Positions 1 through 9,357 of a stretch of DNA of 64,000 nucleotides are shown here, piece by piece. This DNA is from Burkholderiales bacterium (GTDB lineage Bacteria; Pseudomonadota; Gammaproteobacteria; Burkholderiales; Burkholderiaceae_C). The stretch covers positions 1 to 64,000 of the forward strand of contig CANCVB010000004.1 of NCBI GenBank assembly GCA_947381415.1. The letters are read 5' to 3'. The notes below the pieces were generated by a model. The model was not told the origin of the DNA. It saw nothing but the letters and a program-made list of their open reading frames with translations, and made no database searches. Numbering within the stretch: position 1 is the stretch's first letter; each line of letters begins with the position of its first letter. The position numbers were made by a program, and so were the translations under genes.

Positions 1-1017
1 TCTCGGTTGCAAAGCGCTTGGGTGATTGGCAGTGATATTCGCAAAGACCAACCGCTGCTTGCCCTTCGTTTGCGACAAGCTGCCAGGCACGGTGCGCAAA
101 TACATACCTTGACAGACACATCACCCGACTGGGCCATGCAGCTCGCGCAAACACAGGTATTGTCAGCTGCGCAATGGCTACAAGCCATGGCCGATGTGGC
201 CGCTGCGTTGTCCCAGCACACCGGCGTGCCATCTCCTCTGACGGGTAACGGCCAATCTTCGGTTGCGCAAGCGATTGCGGGCTCGCTTTTGTCGGGTGAG
301 CGTAAAGCCATACTGTTGGGCAATGCGGCTGCCCATCACGAACATTGTTCTGCCTTGCTGAGTTTGGCCAATTGGATTGGCACACAGACAAATGCGACTG
401 TCGGTTTCTTGGGTGAAGCCTCGAATTCTGTGGGCGCACAAGTCGCTGGCGCTTTACCTTTGCATGATGGCTTGCATACCCAAGCCATGTTGCAAGCGCC
501 GCAAGTCAAAGCCGTGGTCTTGCTCAATACGGAGCCAGCGTTTGACTGTGCACAAGCGAGCGCGGCAATGACTTCATTGGGGGCTAAACAGATGGTGGTT
601 ACCTTATCGCCCTTTAAAGCCAATATGACTGTCAGTGATGTGTTGTTGCCCATTGCACCTTTCACGGAAACAGCAGGTACTTTTATCAATACCGAGGGCA
701 GGGCGCAGAGTTTTCATGGCGTGGTTCGACCGTTGGGCGAAACACGACCCGCTTGGAAGGTGTTGCGTGTTTTGGCCAATATGTTGGGTGTGAGTGGATT
801 TGAGTACGACACTGTTGAGCAAGTCCGTGCCAGTGCCTTAGGCACCGACTGGTCACAGCGTTTAAGCAATGCCTGTGACCAAGCCCTGACGGCATTGCCA
901 GCCATGTTGCATCAACCAGAATCAGCGCGTATTTACCAATTGGATGGTCTGGTGCGTCGCGCGCCATCTTTGCAGCAAACGGCCGATGCCCAGGTCAAGG
1001 AAGTAACACATGTCTGA
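1..1017 (+). CDS. nuoG: NADH-quinone oxidoreductase subunit G, C-terminal part
   Basis: The reading frame is open from base 1 and gives the last 338 residues of the large iron-sulfur/molybdopterin-fold subunit of complex I. NuoG lies in the peripheral arm and carries electrons from NADH toward quinone. The visible part belongs to the molybdopterin-oxidoreductase-like fold; the N-terminal 2Fe-2S and 4Fe-4S binding region lies upstream of the window. A segment near residues 205-235 ([20 protein letters not shown], then an INTEGR motif) is typical of this family. The identity rests on that segment and on the nuoH-N genes that follow. The stop overlaps the nuoH start by 8 bases, so the two are probably translationally coupled. 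Confidence 0.93.
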   Translation, partial: SRLQSAWVIGSDIRKDQPLLALRLRQAARHGAQIHTLTDTSPDWAMQLAQTQVLSAAQWLQAMADVAAALSQHTGVPSPLTGNGQSSVAQAIAGSLLSGERKAILLGNAAAHHEHCSALLSLANWIGTQTNATVGFLGEASNSVGAQVAGALPLHDGLHTQAMLQAPQVKAVVLLNTEPAFDCAQASAAMTSLGAKQMVVTLSPFKANMTVSDVLLPIAPFTETAGTFINTEGRAQSFHGVVRPLGETRPAWKVLRVLANMLGVSGFEYDTVEQVRASALGTDWSQRLSNACDQALTALPAMLHQPESARIYQLDGLVRRAPSLQQTADAQVKEVTHV

Positions 1018-2092
1018 TTGGCTTTACCAAACGGGCTTGGCTTTGGTGGATGCCACTTGGTGGCCAAGTTTGGCGTGGCCAGTGCTTTGGATATTATTGA
1101 AAATTATTGGTGTGGTCTTACCCTTGCTTTTGTGCGTGGCTTACTTGACGCTTTGGGAGCGTAAAGCGATTGGTTACACCCAAATTCGAATGGGTCCCAA
1201 CCGCGTGGGCCCTTTGGGTTTGTTGCAACCCATTGCCGATGCGCTCAAGGTCTTCACGAAAGAAATCATTCAGCCCACCCAGGCAAGCAAAGGTTTGTTT
1301 TTCATGGGGCCGGTGATGACCATGATGCCTGTGCTTGCTGCATGGGCGGTGGTGCCTTTTGGGCCTGAAGTCGCCTTGGCCAACATCAATGCAGGCTTGC
1401 TGTTTTTGATGGCCATCACTTCCTTGGAGGTTTACGGCATCATCATTGCGGGATGGGCCTCAAACTCCAAATACGCCTTGCTTGGGGCATTGCGTGCCTC
1501 GGCCCAGATGGTCAGCTATGAAATTGCCATGGGCTTTGCCTTGGTGGTTGTATTGATGGTGTCGGGCAGTTTGAACTTGACAGATATTGTCATGGGCCAA
1601 GGCAAGGGCATGTTTGCAGACATGGGTTTGACTTTCTTGTCTTGGAACTGGTTGCCTTTGCTGCCTATTTTCTTGGTCTACTTCATCTCCAGTTTGGCCG
1701 AGACAAACCGCCATCCCTTTGATGTGGTGGAAGGTGAGTCCGAGATCGTGGCCGGTCACATGATCGAATACTCGGGCATGTCGTTTGCCTTGTTCTTCTT
1801 GGGTGAATACGCCAACATGATTTTGGTTTCCACCATTGCGGTGTTGATGTTTTTAGGCGGATGGTTGCCGCCTGTGGACAGTGCTTGGCTCACCTGGATA
1901 CCTTCTTGGATTTGGTTGGCGATTAAAACCTTTGTGGTTGTCACCATGTTTTTATGGGTGCGGGCAACTTTTCCGCGTTTTCGCTACGACCAAATCATGC
2001 GTTTGGGTTGGAAAATTTTCATCCCCATCACATTGGTATGGTTGATTGTGGTGGGCATTTGGATGCAAACGCCATGGAATATTTGGTTATGA
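1010..2092 (+). CDS. nuoH: NADH-quinone oxidoreductase subunit H
   Basis: A 360-residue multi-spanning inner-membrane protein, the complex I subunit that forms much of the quinone-binding site and links the peripheral arm to the proton pumps. Family hallmarks include [20 protein letters not shown] near residues 50-70 and the loop [19 protein letters not shown] near residues 227-246, whose acidic residues line the quinone channel. About eight hydrophobic segments are visible. Length is normal for the family. It starts inside the end of nuoG and is followed by nuoI after 13 bases. Confidence 0.97.
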   Translation: MSDWLYQTGLALVDATWWPSLAWPVLWILLKIIGVVLPLLLCVAYLTLWERKAIGYTQIRMGPNRVGPLGLLQPIADALKVFTKEIIQPTQASKGLFFMGPVMTMMPVLAAWAVVPFGPEVALANINAGLLFLMAITSLEVYGIIIAGWASNSKYALLGALRASAQMVSYEIAMGFALVVVLMVSGSLNLTDIVMGQGKGMFADMGLTFLSWNWLPLLPIFLVYFISSLAETNRHPFDVVEGESEIVAGHMIEYSGMSFALFFLGEYANMILVSTIAVLMFLGGWLPPVDSAWLTWIPSWIWLAIKTFVVVTMFLWVRATFPRFRYDQIMRLGWKIFIPITLVWLIVVGIWMQTPWNIWL

Positions 2093-2105
2093 AGCGGAGC
2101 CTGAA

Positions 2106-2627
2106 ATGACAACGCTCGAGTCAAGCACTCACCGTGCTGCTTTTTCATGGAAAGACTTCTTCTCCAGTTTTTTGCTGTTGGAGATGTTCAAAGGCATGGC
2201 GATCACTGGCAAATACATGTTTGCCAAAAAAATCACTGTGCAATTTCCTGAAGAAAAAACACCTTTAAGCCCGCGCTTTAGGGGTTTGCACGCCTTGCGC
2301 CGTTACGAAAATGGTGAAGAGCGTTGCATCGCTTGCAAACTGTGTGAAGCTGTTTGCCCGGCGATGGCTATCACCATTGAGTCAGATGTCAGGGCCGATG
2401 GCTCTCGACGCACATCGCGTTATGACATCGATTTAACCAAATGCATTTTTTGCGGCTTTTGTGAAGAAAGCTGCCCAGTGGACTCGATTGTGGAAACGCA
2501 TATTCTGGAGTACCACGGTGAAAAGAGAGGTGACTTGTATTTCACCAAAGAGATGCTGCTGGCAGTAGGTGACCGGTATGAGCCCCAAATTGCGGCAAAC
2601 AAGGCGGCTGACGCCAAATACCGCTGA
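2106..2627 (+). CDS. nuoI: NADH-quinone oxidoreductase subunit I
   Basis: A 173-residue ferredoxin-like subunit of the complex I peripheral arm that carries two 4Fe-4S clusters passing electrons toward the terminal cluster next to quinone. Both cluster motifs are intact: [12 protein letters not shown] and [12 protein letters not shown]. The frame is open further upstream to 2046, but the ATG at 2106 is preferred because a GGAG sits 6 bases before it (2096-2099) and the family N-terminus begins there. The upstream extension would also overlap the end of nuoH by 47 bases. Confidence 0.96.
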   Translation: MTTLESSTHRAAFSWKDFFSSFLLLEMFKGMAITGKYMFAKKITVQFPEEKTPLSPRFRGLHALRRYENGEERCIACKLCEAVCPAMAITIESDVRADGSRRTSRYDIDLTKCIFCGFCEESCPVDSIVETHILEYHGEKRGDLYFTKEMLLAVGDRYEPQIAANKAADAKYR

Positions 2628-2648
2628 TCACAGAAAGCCTTTAAAGCC

Positions 2649-3290
2649 ATGGACATCACCTCCATCTTTTTTTATACCTTTGCAGCCGTGTTGTTGTTTG
2701 CTGCATTCAAGGTCATTACCTCTCGTAACCCTGTCCATTCAGCCTTGTATTTGGTCTTGTGTTTTTTCCAAGCCTCTGCCATTTGGATGTTGTTGCAAGC
2801 CGAGTTCTTGTCTATCTCTTTGATTTTGGTGTACGTCGGCGCAGTCATGGTGCTGTTCCTGTTCGTGGTGATGATGCTAGACGTGAATATTGAATCGATG
2901 CGTCAAGGTTTTTGGTCACACTTTCCTTTGGCTGCATCGATTGGTGCAGTATTGGCGCTGGAGTTGGCGTCAGTGTTATTGGGTGGGTTTAGGCTAACCC
3001 AGCCCCCGGTGGCGGCTGCCCTGGCCGATGGTGAGCAATACGCAAATACCAAGGCCTTGGGGGTTGTTCTTTACTCTGAATATTTGTACCCATTGGAGAT
3101 CGCTGCGGTGATTTTGTTGGTAGCCATCGTCGCTGCCATTGCCTTGACTTTGCGCGAACGCAAAGACAGCAAGGCACAAAACCCCTCAGACCAAGTCCGC
3201 GTCAAAGCTTCCGACCGTCTACAGTTGATCAAAATGGATCCCGTCAAACAAGCCATGGTGTCAGCACCTGAAGAGGAGAAGGCGCCATGA
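2649..3290 (+). CDS. nuoJ: NADH-quinone oxidoreductase subunit J
   Basis: A 213-residue membrane subunit of complex I with about five hydrophobic segments. The segment [20 protein letters not shown] near residues 55-75 matches the conserved third helix, whose conformational change is tied to coupling of electron transfer with proton pumping. The last 50 residues are hydrophilic and charged, as is usual in proteobacterial NuoJ. The 3' end overlaps the nuoK ATG by 4 bases. Confidence 0.95.
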   Translation: MDITSIFFYTFAAVLLFAAFKVITSRNPVHSALYLVLCFFQASAIWMLLQAEFLSISLILVYVGAVMVLFLFVVMMLDVNIESMRQGFWSHFPLAASIGAVLALELASVLLGGFRLTQPPVAAALADGEQYANTKALGVVLYSEYLYPLEIAAVILLVAIVAAIALTLRERKDSKAQNPSDQVRVKASDRLQLIKMDPVKQAMVSAPEEEKAP

Positions 3291-3595
3291 CAGTCACCTT
3301 AGGTCATTACCTCACCCTTGGCGCTATTTTGTTTGCGTTGTCGGTGATTGGTATTTTTTTAAACCGCAAGAATTTGATTGTGCTGTTGATGGCGATTGAG
3401 TTGATGCTGCTGGCAGTCAATACCAACTTCGTTGCTTTTTCTCGTTACCTTGGCGATATACATGGCCAAATCTTTGTGTTTTTCATATTGACTGTGGCTG
3501 CAGCCGAGTCCGCGATTGGCTTGGCCATTCTTGTGCTGTTGTTTCGAAACCGCGCAACCGTTCAGGTTGATGAGCTCAATAACTTGAAGGGTTGA
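3287..3595 (+). CDS. nuoK: NADH-quinone oxidoreductase subunit K
   Basis: A 102-residue protein with three transmembrane helices, a Mrp-type antiporter-related subunit of the complex I membrane arm. The membrane-buried glutamates expected in helices 2 and 3 are present ([10 protein letters not shown] and [11 protein letters not shown]). Length is normal. The start overlaps the end of nuoJ (ATGA), and the stop overlaps the proposed nuoL start, so J-K-L look translationally coupled. Confidence 0.96.
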   Translation: MTVTLGHYLTLGAILFALSVIGIFLNRKNLIVLLMAIELMLLAVNTNFVAFSRYLGDIHGQIFVFFILTVAAAESAIGLAILVLLFRNRATVQVDELNNLKG

Positions 3596-5610
3596 TGGAA
3601 CATCAGATGAACGCATCTCTTCAAGCTTCAACCTTGCTCACCATCGCGCTCGCACCGTTGGTGGGCGCCCTGCTGGCGGGCATCTTTGGTACCGCGCTGG
3701 GTGGCGCTTGGTTCGGTCGCAAGCTGAGCCACGGACTCACCATACTGGGCGTCTTGCTTTCTTTTGTCTTGTCTGCTCATGCATTGATGCAAGTTGTGCA
3801 AGATGGCGCGCGCTTCAATGACACCCTCTATACCTGGATGGTTGTGGGTAACTTGAAGATGGAAGTGGGCTTTTTGATCGATGGCCTGACAGCCATGATG
3901 ATGTGTGTGGTCACCTTTGTCTCGTTGATGGTGCACATTTACACCATTGGCTACATGGAAGAAGATGAGGGATACAACCGATTCTTTTCTTATATCTCGC
4001 TTTTCACTTTTGCCATGTTGATGCTCGTCATGAGCAATAACCTGTTGCAACTCTTTTTTGGCTGGGAAGCCGTGGGCTTGGTGTCGTATTTGTTGATTGG
4101 GTTTTGGTTCAACAAACCCAGCGCTGTCTTTGCGAACATGAAAGCCTTCTTGGTCAACCGCGTGGGTGACTTTGGGTTTATTTTGGGCATCGGCTTGATT
4201 GCAGCTTATGCAGGCACCTTGAACTATGCGGAGTTGTTTGCCAAAGCCTCGGAGTTAGGTGGCTTGAATTTGCCTGGTACCTCTTGGTCATTGGTCACCG
4301 TCATATGTATTTGCTTGTTCATTGGTGCCATGGGTAAGTCAGCCCAGTTCCCATTGCATGTTTGGTTGCCGGACTCCATGGAGGGTCCAACCCCAATCTC
4401 TGCATTGATTCATGCGGCGACCATGGTGACGGCTGGTATTTTCATGGTGGCCCGTATGTCACCTTTGTTTGAAATGTCGGACACTGCCCTCAATCTCATC
4501 ATGGTGGTGGGTTCCATCACCGCGTTGTTCATGGGTTTTTTGGGTATCGTGCAAAACGATATCAAGCGGGTCGTGGCTTACTCCACCTTGTCCCAACTGG
4601 GTTACATGACAGTGGCGCTGGGGGCCTCTGCTTATTCTGTGGCCGTGTTCCATTTGATGACGCATGCTTTTTTCAAAGCCTTGCTTTTCTTGGGAGCTGG
4701 CTCGGTCATCATGGGCATGCACCACAACCAAGACATTCGTTACATGGGCGGAGTTCGCAAATACATGCCTGTCACTTGGATCACTTCGCTGCTGGGTTCT
4801 TTGGCGCTGATAGGGACACCGCTTTTCTCGGGTTTTTATTCCAAAGACAGCATCATTGAAGCGGTGGCCGCGAGTCACTTACCCGCCTCAGGCTGGGCGT
4901 ATTTTGCGGTGAGGGCTGGTGTATTTATCACCGCGTTTTATTCCTTCCGCATGTACTTCTTGGTTTTTCATGGCAAGGAGCGCTTTGATCAAAACCCCGA
5001 GGCCCACCACGACCACGATGAACACCACGAGCCGCATGAGTCGCCTTGGGTAGTGACCGTGCCATTGGTGTTGTTAGCGATTCCCTCGGTGTTGATTGGT
5101 TACTTCACGATTGAGCCCATGTTGTTTGGCGCGTTTTTTCAAGATGCCATCAAAGTCAACGCTGAACTGCATCCTGCCATGCATGAATTGCACGAAGAGT
5201 TCCATGGGGCATGGGCCATGGCGGTGCATGCCTTGTCGTCGGTACCTTTGCTGTTGGCGCTGAGTGGCTTGACGCTGTCGTATTACATGTACATGGTGAA
5301 TCCGACGCTTCCAGCTGCTGTATTGCGCCGCTTTGCTCCCTTGCATACCTTGTTGGTAAACAAATACTACTTGGATGCTTTCAACGAAAACGTCTTGGCG
5401 CGTGGTACCCGTGCATTGGCCACCGTGCTCTGGAAGGGTGGCGACCAAAGCGTGATTGATGGTTTCGTTGTCAATGGTTCGTGGAAGTTAGTGGGTATGG
5501 TTTCTCGGTGGAGTCGTCGTTTGCAAACGGGATTTCTCTACCACTATGCACTGGTCATGATTTTGGGCATGTTTGGCCTGATCACTTGGTTTGTTTGGTG
5601 GAATCCCTGA
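3595..5610 (+). CDS. nuoL: NADH-quinone oxidoreductase subunit L
   Basis: A 671-residue antiporter-like proton-pumping subunit at the distal end of the complex I membrane arm. It has about 15 hydrophobic segments and the Mrp/ND5 core around residues 130-350, including FGWEAVGLVSYLLIGFW and the AQFPLHVWLPDSMEGPTPIS block with conserved Lys and His. The C-terminal part supplies the long lateral helix. The ATG at 3595 is chosen because GAAGG precedes it and it overlaps the nuoK stop as TGATG; ATG 3607 is also possible. A cytosolic or periplasmic loop near residue 470 is rich in histidine (see findings). Confidence 0.95.
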   Translation: MEHQMNASLQASTLLTIALAPLVGALLAGIFGTALGGAWFGRKLSHGLTILGVLLSFVLSAHALMQVVQDGARFNDTLYTWMVVGNLKMEVGFLIDGLTAMMMCVVTFVSLMVHIYTIGYMEEDEGYNRFFSYISLFTFAMLMLVMSNNLLQLFFGWEAVGLVSYLLIGFWFNKPSAVFANMKAFLVNRVGDFGFILGIGLIAAYAGTLNYAELFAKASELGGLNLPGTSWSLVTVICICLFIGAMGKSAQFPLHVWLPDSMEGPTPISALIHAATMVTAGIFMVARMSPLFEMSDTALNLIMVVGSITALFMGFLGIVQNDIKRVVAYSTLSQLGYMTVALGASAYSVAVFHLMTHAFFKALLFLGAGSVIMGMHHNQDIRYMGGVRKYMPVTWITSLLGSLALIGTPLFSGFYSKDSIIEAVAASHLPASGWAYFAVRAGVFITAFYSFRMYFLVFHGKERFDQNPEAHHDHDEHHEPHESPWVVTVPLVLLAIPSVLIGYFTIEPMLFGAFFQDAIKVNAELHPAMHELHEEFHGAWAMAVHALSSVPLLLALSGLTLSYYMYMVNPTLPAAVLRRFAPLHTLLVNKYYLDAFNENVLARGTRALATVLWKGGDQSVIDGFVVNGSWKLVGMVSRWSRRLQTGFLYHYALVMILGMFGLITWFVWWNP

Positions 5611-5652
5611 AGTGATTGAAATGAATATCCATACTTTGAAAAGAGAAGCGCT

Positions 5653-7131
5653 ATGGGGATGCTAAGTCAAGCCATTTGGACGCCCATTGTTTTGGGGGTG
5701 TTGATTCTGGCCTTTGGCAAAGACGAGCGTGCTGAGTGGGTGCGTTGGGCTGCCTTGTTTTCTGCCCTGTTGAGTTTCTTGGTGTGCTTGCCCTTGTATA
5801 CCGAGTTTGATAACGCCAGTGCTTCAATGCAGTTTGTTGAAAATGTGCCATGGATACTGCGCTTCAACATGGCCTACCACCTGGGGGTGGATGGTATTTC
5901 TTTGTGGTTTGTGTTGCTGACATCATTCATCACATTGGTGGTGGTTATCTCCGCTTGGGAAGTGATCACAGAACGGGTACACCAGTACATGGGTGCATTC
6001 TTGGTTTTAAGTGGCGTCATGATGGGCGTGTTTTGCGCCCTCGATGGCATGCTGTTTTATGTGTTTTTCGAAGCCACACTCATTCCGATGTACCTCATCA
6101 TTGGCATTTGGGGAGGTCCCAATAAAATTTATGCGGCTTTCAAATTTTTTCTCTATACCTTGATGGGCTCCTTGCTGATGCTGGTGGCCTTGATTTACCT
6201 GTATATCCAGTCTGGCGGCAGTTTTGATTTGGCTGTGTGGCAACAATTGCCCTTGTCATTGCATACACAGACCTTGTTGTTCTTCGCCTTCTTTGCGGCT
6301 TTTGCTGTCAAGGTGCCAATGTGGCCTGTGCATACCTGGTTGCCAGATGTTCACGTTGAAGCGCCAACGGGCGGTTCTGCTGTATTGGCGGCCATCATGC
6401 TGAAGTTAGGTGCCTATGGCTTTTTGCGGTTTTCATTGCCCATCACGCCAGATGCTTCACATGAATGGGCATGGCTGTTAATTGCGCTGTCAGTGATTGC
6501 CGTGGTTTATGTGGGATTGGTCGCAATTGTTCAGCAGGACATGAAGAAGTTGGTGGCCTATTCGTCGGTTGCCCACATGGGTTTTGTTACTTTGGGCTTT
6601 TTCATGTTCAGCCCCTTGGGTATCGCCGGTGGCATAGTGCAAATGATCGCCCATGGTTTTGTGTCTGCCGCGATGTTCTTGTGTATTGGTGTCTTGTATG
6701 ACCGCGTTCATTCCCGCGACATCGCCAGTTACGGCGGTGTGGTCAACACCATGCCCAAATTTGCTGCGTTTGCCATGCTGTTTGCCATGGCCAATTGCGG
6801 TTTGCCAAGCACAGCTGGGTTTGTGGGTGAATGGATGGTCATCTTGGCAGCGGTTCAGTTCAATTTTTGGATTGGTATGGCCGCTGCTTCTGCGCTGATT
6901 TTTGGCGCAGCCTATACCTTGTGGATGGTCAAGCGGGTGTATCTGGGTCCCGTTGTCAATGAGGATGTCAAAGCCTTAAACGATATCAATGCGCGCGAGT
7001 TCGTGATGTTGAGCTTGTTGGCTGTCGCAGTGATGGCCATGGGTCTGTACCCCAAGCCCTTTACCGATGTCATGAATGCGTCGGTCGAGCAGTTGATTCA
7101 GCAAACCTCTGTCAGCAAGTTGCCACTATGA
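5653..7131 (+). CDS. nuoM: NADH-quinone oxidoreductase subunit M
   Basis: A 492-residue antiporter-like subunit of the complex I membrane arm with about 14 transmembrane segments. The family signature FFEATLIPMYLIIGIWGG contains the key membrane glutamate (near residue 140), and KVPMWPVHTWLPDVHVEAPT carries the conserved lysine and histidine of the proton path. Length is typical. It follows nuoL after 42 bases that include a purine-rich AAGAGAAG ahead of the ATG. Confidence 0.96.
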   Translation: MGMLSQAIWTPIVLGVLILAFGKDERAEWVRWAALFSALLSFLVCLPLYTEFDNASASMQFVENVPWILRFNMAYHLGVDGISLWFVLLTSFITLVVVISAWEVITERVHQYMGAFLVLSGVMMGVFCALDGMLFYVFFEATLIPMYLIIGIWGGPNKIYAAFKFFLYTLMGSLLMLVALIYLYIQSGGSFDLAVWQQLPLSLHTQTLLFFAFFAAFAVKVPMWPVHTWLPDVHVEAPTGGSAVLAAIMLKLGAYGFLRFSLPITPDASHEWAWLLIALSVIAVVYVGLVAIVQQDMKKLVAYSSVAHMGFVTLGFFMFSPLGIAGGIVQMIAHGFVSAAMFLCIGVLYDRVHSRDIASYGGVVNTMPKFAAFAMLFAMANCGLPSTAGFVGEWMVILAAVQFNFWIGMAAASALIFGAAYTLWMVKRVYLGPVVNEDVKALNDINAREFVMLSLLAVAVMAMGLYPKPFTDVMNASVEQLIQQTSVSKLPL

Positions 7132-7162
7132 ATTCCCACGCTCAACACCACGGAATCAACAC

Positions 7163-8650
7163 ATGATTGACAACTTCAGTTGGGTCGCTATTTACCCAGA
7201 AATCGTTTTGCTCATCATGGCATGTGTCATTGCCATGGTGGATTTGTGGGTCACCACACCTCGACGTGATTTGACTTATGGCTTGTCCTTGCTGACCTTG
7301 GTCAGTGTGGCCATCATCCAAGCGCTTTATGCCAGCAGTGGAACCACGTTGTACAGCTTTGGCAATATGGTGGTGTCTGATGCCATGGGCAATTGGTTAA
7401 AGTGTTTTGCCACCTTGGCTGTGATTGCCACCTTGGTGTATGGCCGCCCGTATGTGGCAGATCGGCAAATGCTCAAAGGCGGTGAATGGTTCATCCTCAC
7501 TTTGTTTGCCTTGCTGGGCATGTTTGTCATGATTTCGGGCAACAATTTTTTGGTTATTTACCTTGGCCTTGAATTGCTCACATTGTCGAGTTATGCCTTG
7601 GTGGCTTTGCGCAGAGACAACAGCAATGCCACAGAGGCGGCGATGAAGTATTTTGTGTTGGGTGCTTTAGCCAGTGGATTTTTACTTTACGGTTTGTCCA
7701 TGCTCTATGGTGCAACGGGTAGCCTTGACCTCGGTTCGGTATTCATGGCTGTCGCGACAGGCCATGTGAAACACCAAGTCTTGGTTTTGGGCTTGGTGTT
7801 TGTGGTGTGTGGCATTGCATTCAAATTAGGGGCTGCCCCTTTTCACATGTGGGTGCCCGATGTTTACCAAGGTGCGCCGACCGCCATCACCCTCATGATT
7901 GGTGGCGCCCCCAAATTGGCGGCGTTTGCCATGATGATGCGCTTGTTGGTCGACGGCTTGTTGCCCTTGGCGATTGACTGGCAACAGATGTTGATGGTCT
8001 TGGCTGTCGTGACCTTGCTGATTGGCAATCTGTCTGCCATCGCCCAAACCAACTTCAAGCGTATGTTGGCGTTTTCAACCATTGCCCAAATGGGTTTTGT
8101 GTTGATTGGCATGTTGTCAGGTGTGGTCAATGGCAATACGCTGTCGGCCGCCAACGCCTACAGCTCCGCCATGTTTTACATGATCAGCTATGTGCTCACC
8201 ACCTTGGGGGTGTTTGGCGTGATTTTGTTATTGGCACGCGAAGGTTTTGAAAGCGAAGAAATTGCCGATCTGGCCGGCTTGAACCAACGCAGCCCTTTGT
8301 TCGCTGGCGTCATGGCCATATGCTTGTTCTCGTTGGCGGGAGTCCCCCCGTTGGTTGGCTTTTTTGCCAAGTTGTCTGTGATCCAAGCCTTGGTGGCCAC
8401 GGGACAAGCCGCAGCGGTAGGTGTGGCTATTTTTGCAGTCACCATGTCTTTGATCGGTGCTTTTTACTATTTGCGGGTGATCAAAGTGATGTACTTTGAC
8501 CCCCCATTGACCGTGACCACTGTGTCCGCAAGTGCGGATGTGCAATGGGTACTGGCCTTGAACGGTGGCTTGGTTTTGGTGCTGGGGCTTTTGCCAGGTG
8601 GATTGATGACCTTGTGTGCCAATGCCGTGGTGCAAGCCCTCGGAAGTTAA
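7163..8650 (+). CDS. nuoN: NADH-quinone oxidoreductase subunit N
   Basis: A 495-residue antiporter-like subunit, the third proton-pumping module of complex I and the one closest to the quinone end. The expected glutamate motif is at YLGLELLTLSSYALVAL near residues 130-146, and the lysine/histidine segment at FKLGAAPFHMWVPDVYQGAP. About 14 hydrophobic helices are visible. This is the last gene of the nuo operon; a downstream gene starts 20 bases later but appears to have its own -10-like element. Confidence 0.96.
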   Translation: MIDNFSWVAIYPEIVLLIMACVIAMVDLWVTTPRRDLTYGLSLLTLVSVAIIQALYASSGTTLYSFGNMVVSDAMGNWLKCFATLAVIATLVYGRPYVADRQMLKGGEWFILTLFALLGMFVMISGNNFLVIYLGLELLTLSSYALVALRRDNSNATEAAMKYFVLGALASGFLLYGLSMLYGATGSLDLGSVFMAVATGHVKHQVLVLGLVFVVCGIAFKLGAAPFHMWVPDVYQGAPTAITLMIGGAPKLAAFAMMMRLLVDGLLPLAIDWQQMLMVLAVVTLLIGNLSAIAQTNFKRMLAFSTIAQMGFVLIGMLSGVVNGNTLSAANAYSSAMFYMISYVLTTLGVFGVILLLAREGFESEEIADLAGLNQRSPLFAGVMAICLFSLAGVPPLVGFFAKLSVIQALVATGQAAAVGVAIFAVTMSLIGAFYYLRVIKVMYFDPPLTVTTVSASADVQWVLALNGGLVLVLGLLPGGLMTLCANAVVQALGS

Positions 8651-8658
8651 GTCTTTGA

Positions 8659-8664
8659 CATAAT
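8659..8664 (+). promoter_or_regulatory. Candidate -10 element for the DUF1178 gene
   Basis: CATAAT lies six bases before the ATG at 8671, so transcription would be expected to start at or next to the A of the start codon. No ribosome binding site precedes the ATG and no good -35 is seen. It is one of about eleven such cases in the window. Confidence 0.4.
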
Positions 8665-8670
8665 GGTGTC

Positions 8671-9162
8671 ATGAAAGTTCTTGATCTCCAATGCCAGCAC
8701 CATCACAGCTTTGAGGGTTGGTTTGCGTCTGAGGACGATTTTCAATCTCAAAATACCCGGTCACTGGTGGAATGCCCTTTGTGTGGCGACCATCAAATCA
8801 CCAAAATGCTGAGTGCGCCGCGTTTGAATTTATCGGGCGCTTCCCAAGCCTTGTCGCCGGAGTCTTCACAAGCCTCTGCGCAGCCTTCATCCCAAGCGCT
8901 GGCAGTGGAATCTTCTGCGGCTGCGGTCAGGCCGTTAGAGGCCCAGCAAGCATGGCTACACATGGTTCAGCATGTGTTGGCACATACCGAAGATGTGGGT
9001 GGTCAATTTGCACAAGAAGCCCGCAAAATGCATTATGGTGAAGCGCCGGAGCGCGCCATTCGGGGGCAAGTCTCTAAAGAGGAAACCTCGGCATTGCTGG
9101 ACGAGGGCATCTCAGTCATGCCCTTGCCCATGCCTGCGGCCATCAAAGGCCCTGTTCAATAG
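8671..9162 (+). CDS. DUF1178 family protein
   Basis: A 163-residue soluble protein of unknown function. The N-terminus has the family pattern of a small zinc-ribbon-like region: CQHHHSFEGWFAS near residue 8 and CPLCG near residue 37. A low-complexity Ser/Ala/Gln linker (about residues 58-90) separates it from a conserved helical C-terminal part with HYGEAPERAIRG. DUF1178 genes commonly follow nuoN in betaproteobacteria, so a link to the respiratory operon is possible but unproven. It is probably transcribed both by read-through from nuo and from its own -10 at 8659. Confidence 0.85.
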   Translation: MKVLDLQCQHHHSFEGWFASEDDFQSQNTRSLVECPLCGDHQITKMLSAPRLNLSGASQALSPESSQASAQPSSQALAVESSAAAVRPLEAQQAWLHMVQHVLAHTEDVGGQFAQEARKMHYGEAPERAIRGQVSKEETSALLDEGISVMPLPMPAAIKGPVQ

Positions 9163-9165
9163 ACC

Positions 9166-9309
9166 TTACTTATTTTTGAGTTTGCCTTTGGGTGCGACAA
9201 AGGTGACGGGTGGACTGGGCCTGTCACCCGGAATGATGACCTTGGGTGGCGAAGTGTCCTTTTTGGGTTTTTTGGACATCTTGTTGCTGCGTTGTTCACC
9301 CTTTGCCAT
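9166..9309 (-). CDS. Small, very basic 47-residue protein
   Basis: A short gene convergent with the DUF1178 gene and ending three bases from it. The product has 47 residues with 11 Lys, 2 Arg and only 3 acidic residues. It is also rich in Pro, with KPKKD near residue 14, VIIPGDRPSPP in the middle and PKGKLKNK at the end. No helix-forming or membrane segment is evident, so it is probably disordered and may bind nucleic acid. The start is well supported: AGGGG lies about 7 bases before the ATG, and an in-frame TAA two codons upstream excludes longer versions. I recognise no family. Confidence 0.7.
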   Translation of the reverse strand: MAKGEQRSNKMSKKPKKDTSPPKVIIPGDRPSPPVTFVAPKGKLKNK

Positions 9310-9357
9310 GGCTTACCCCTGTGTAAATGATTGTGTTAACCGCAAGATGCTTGAAGC

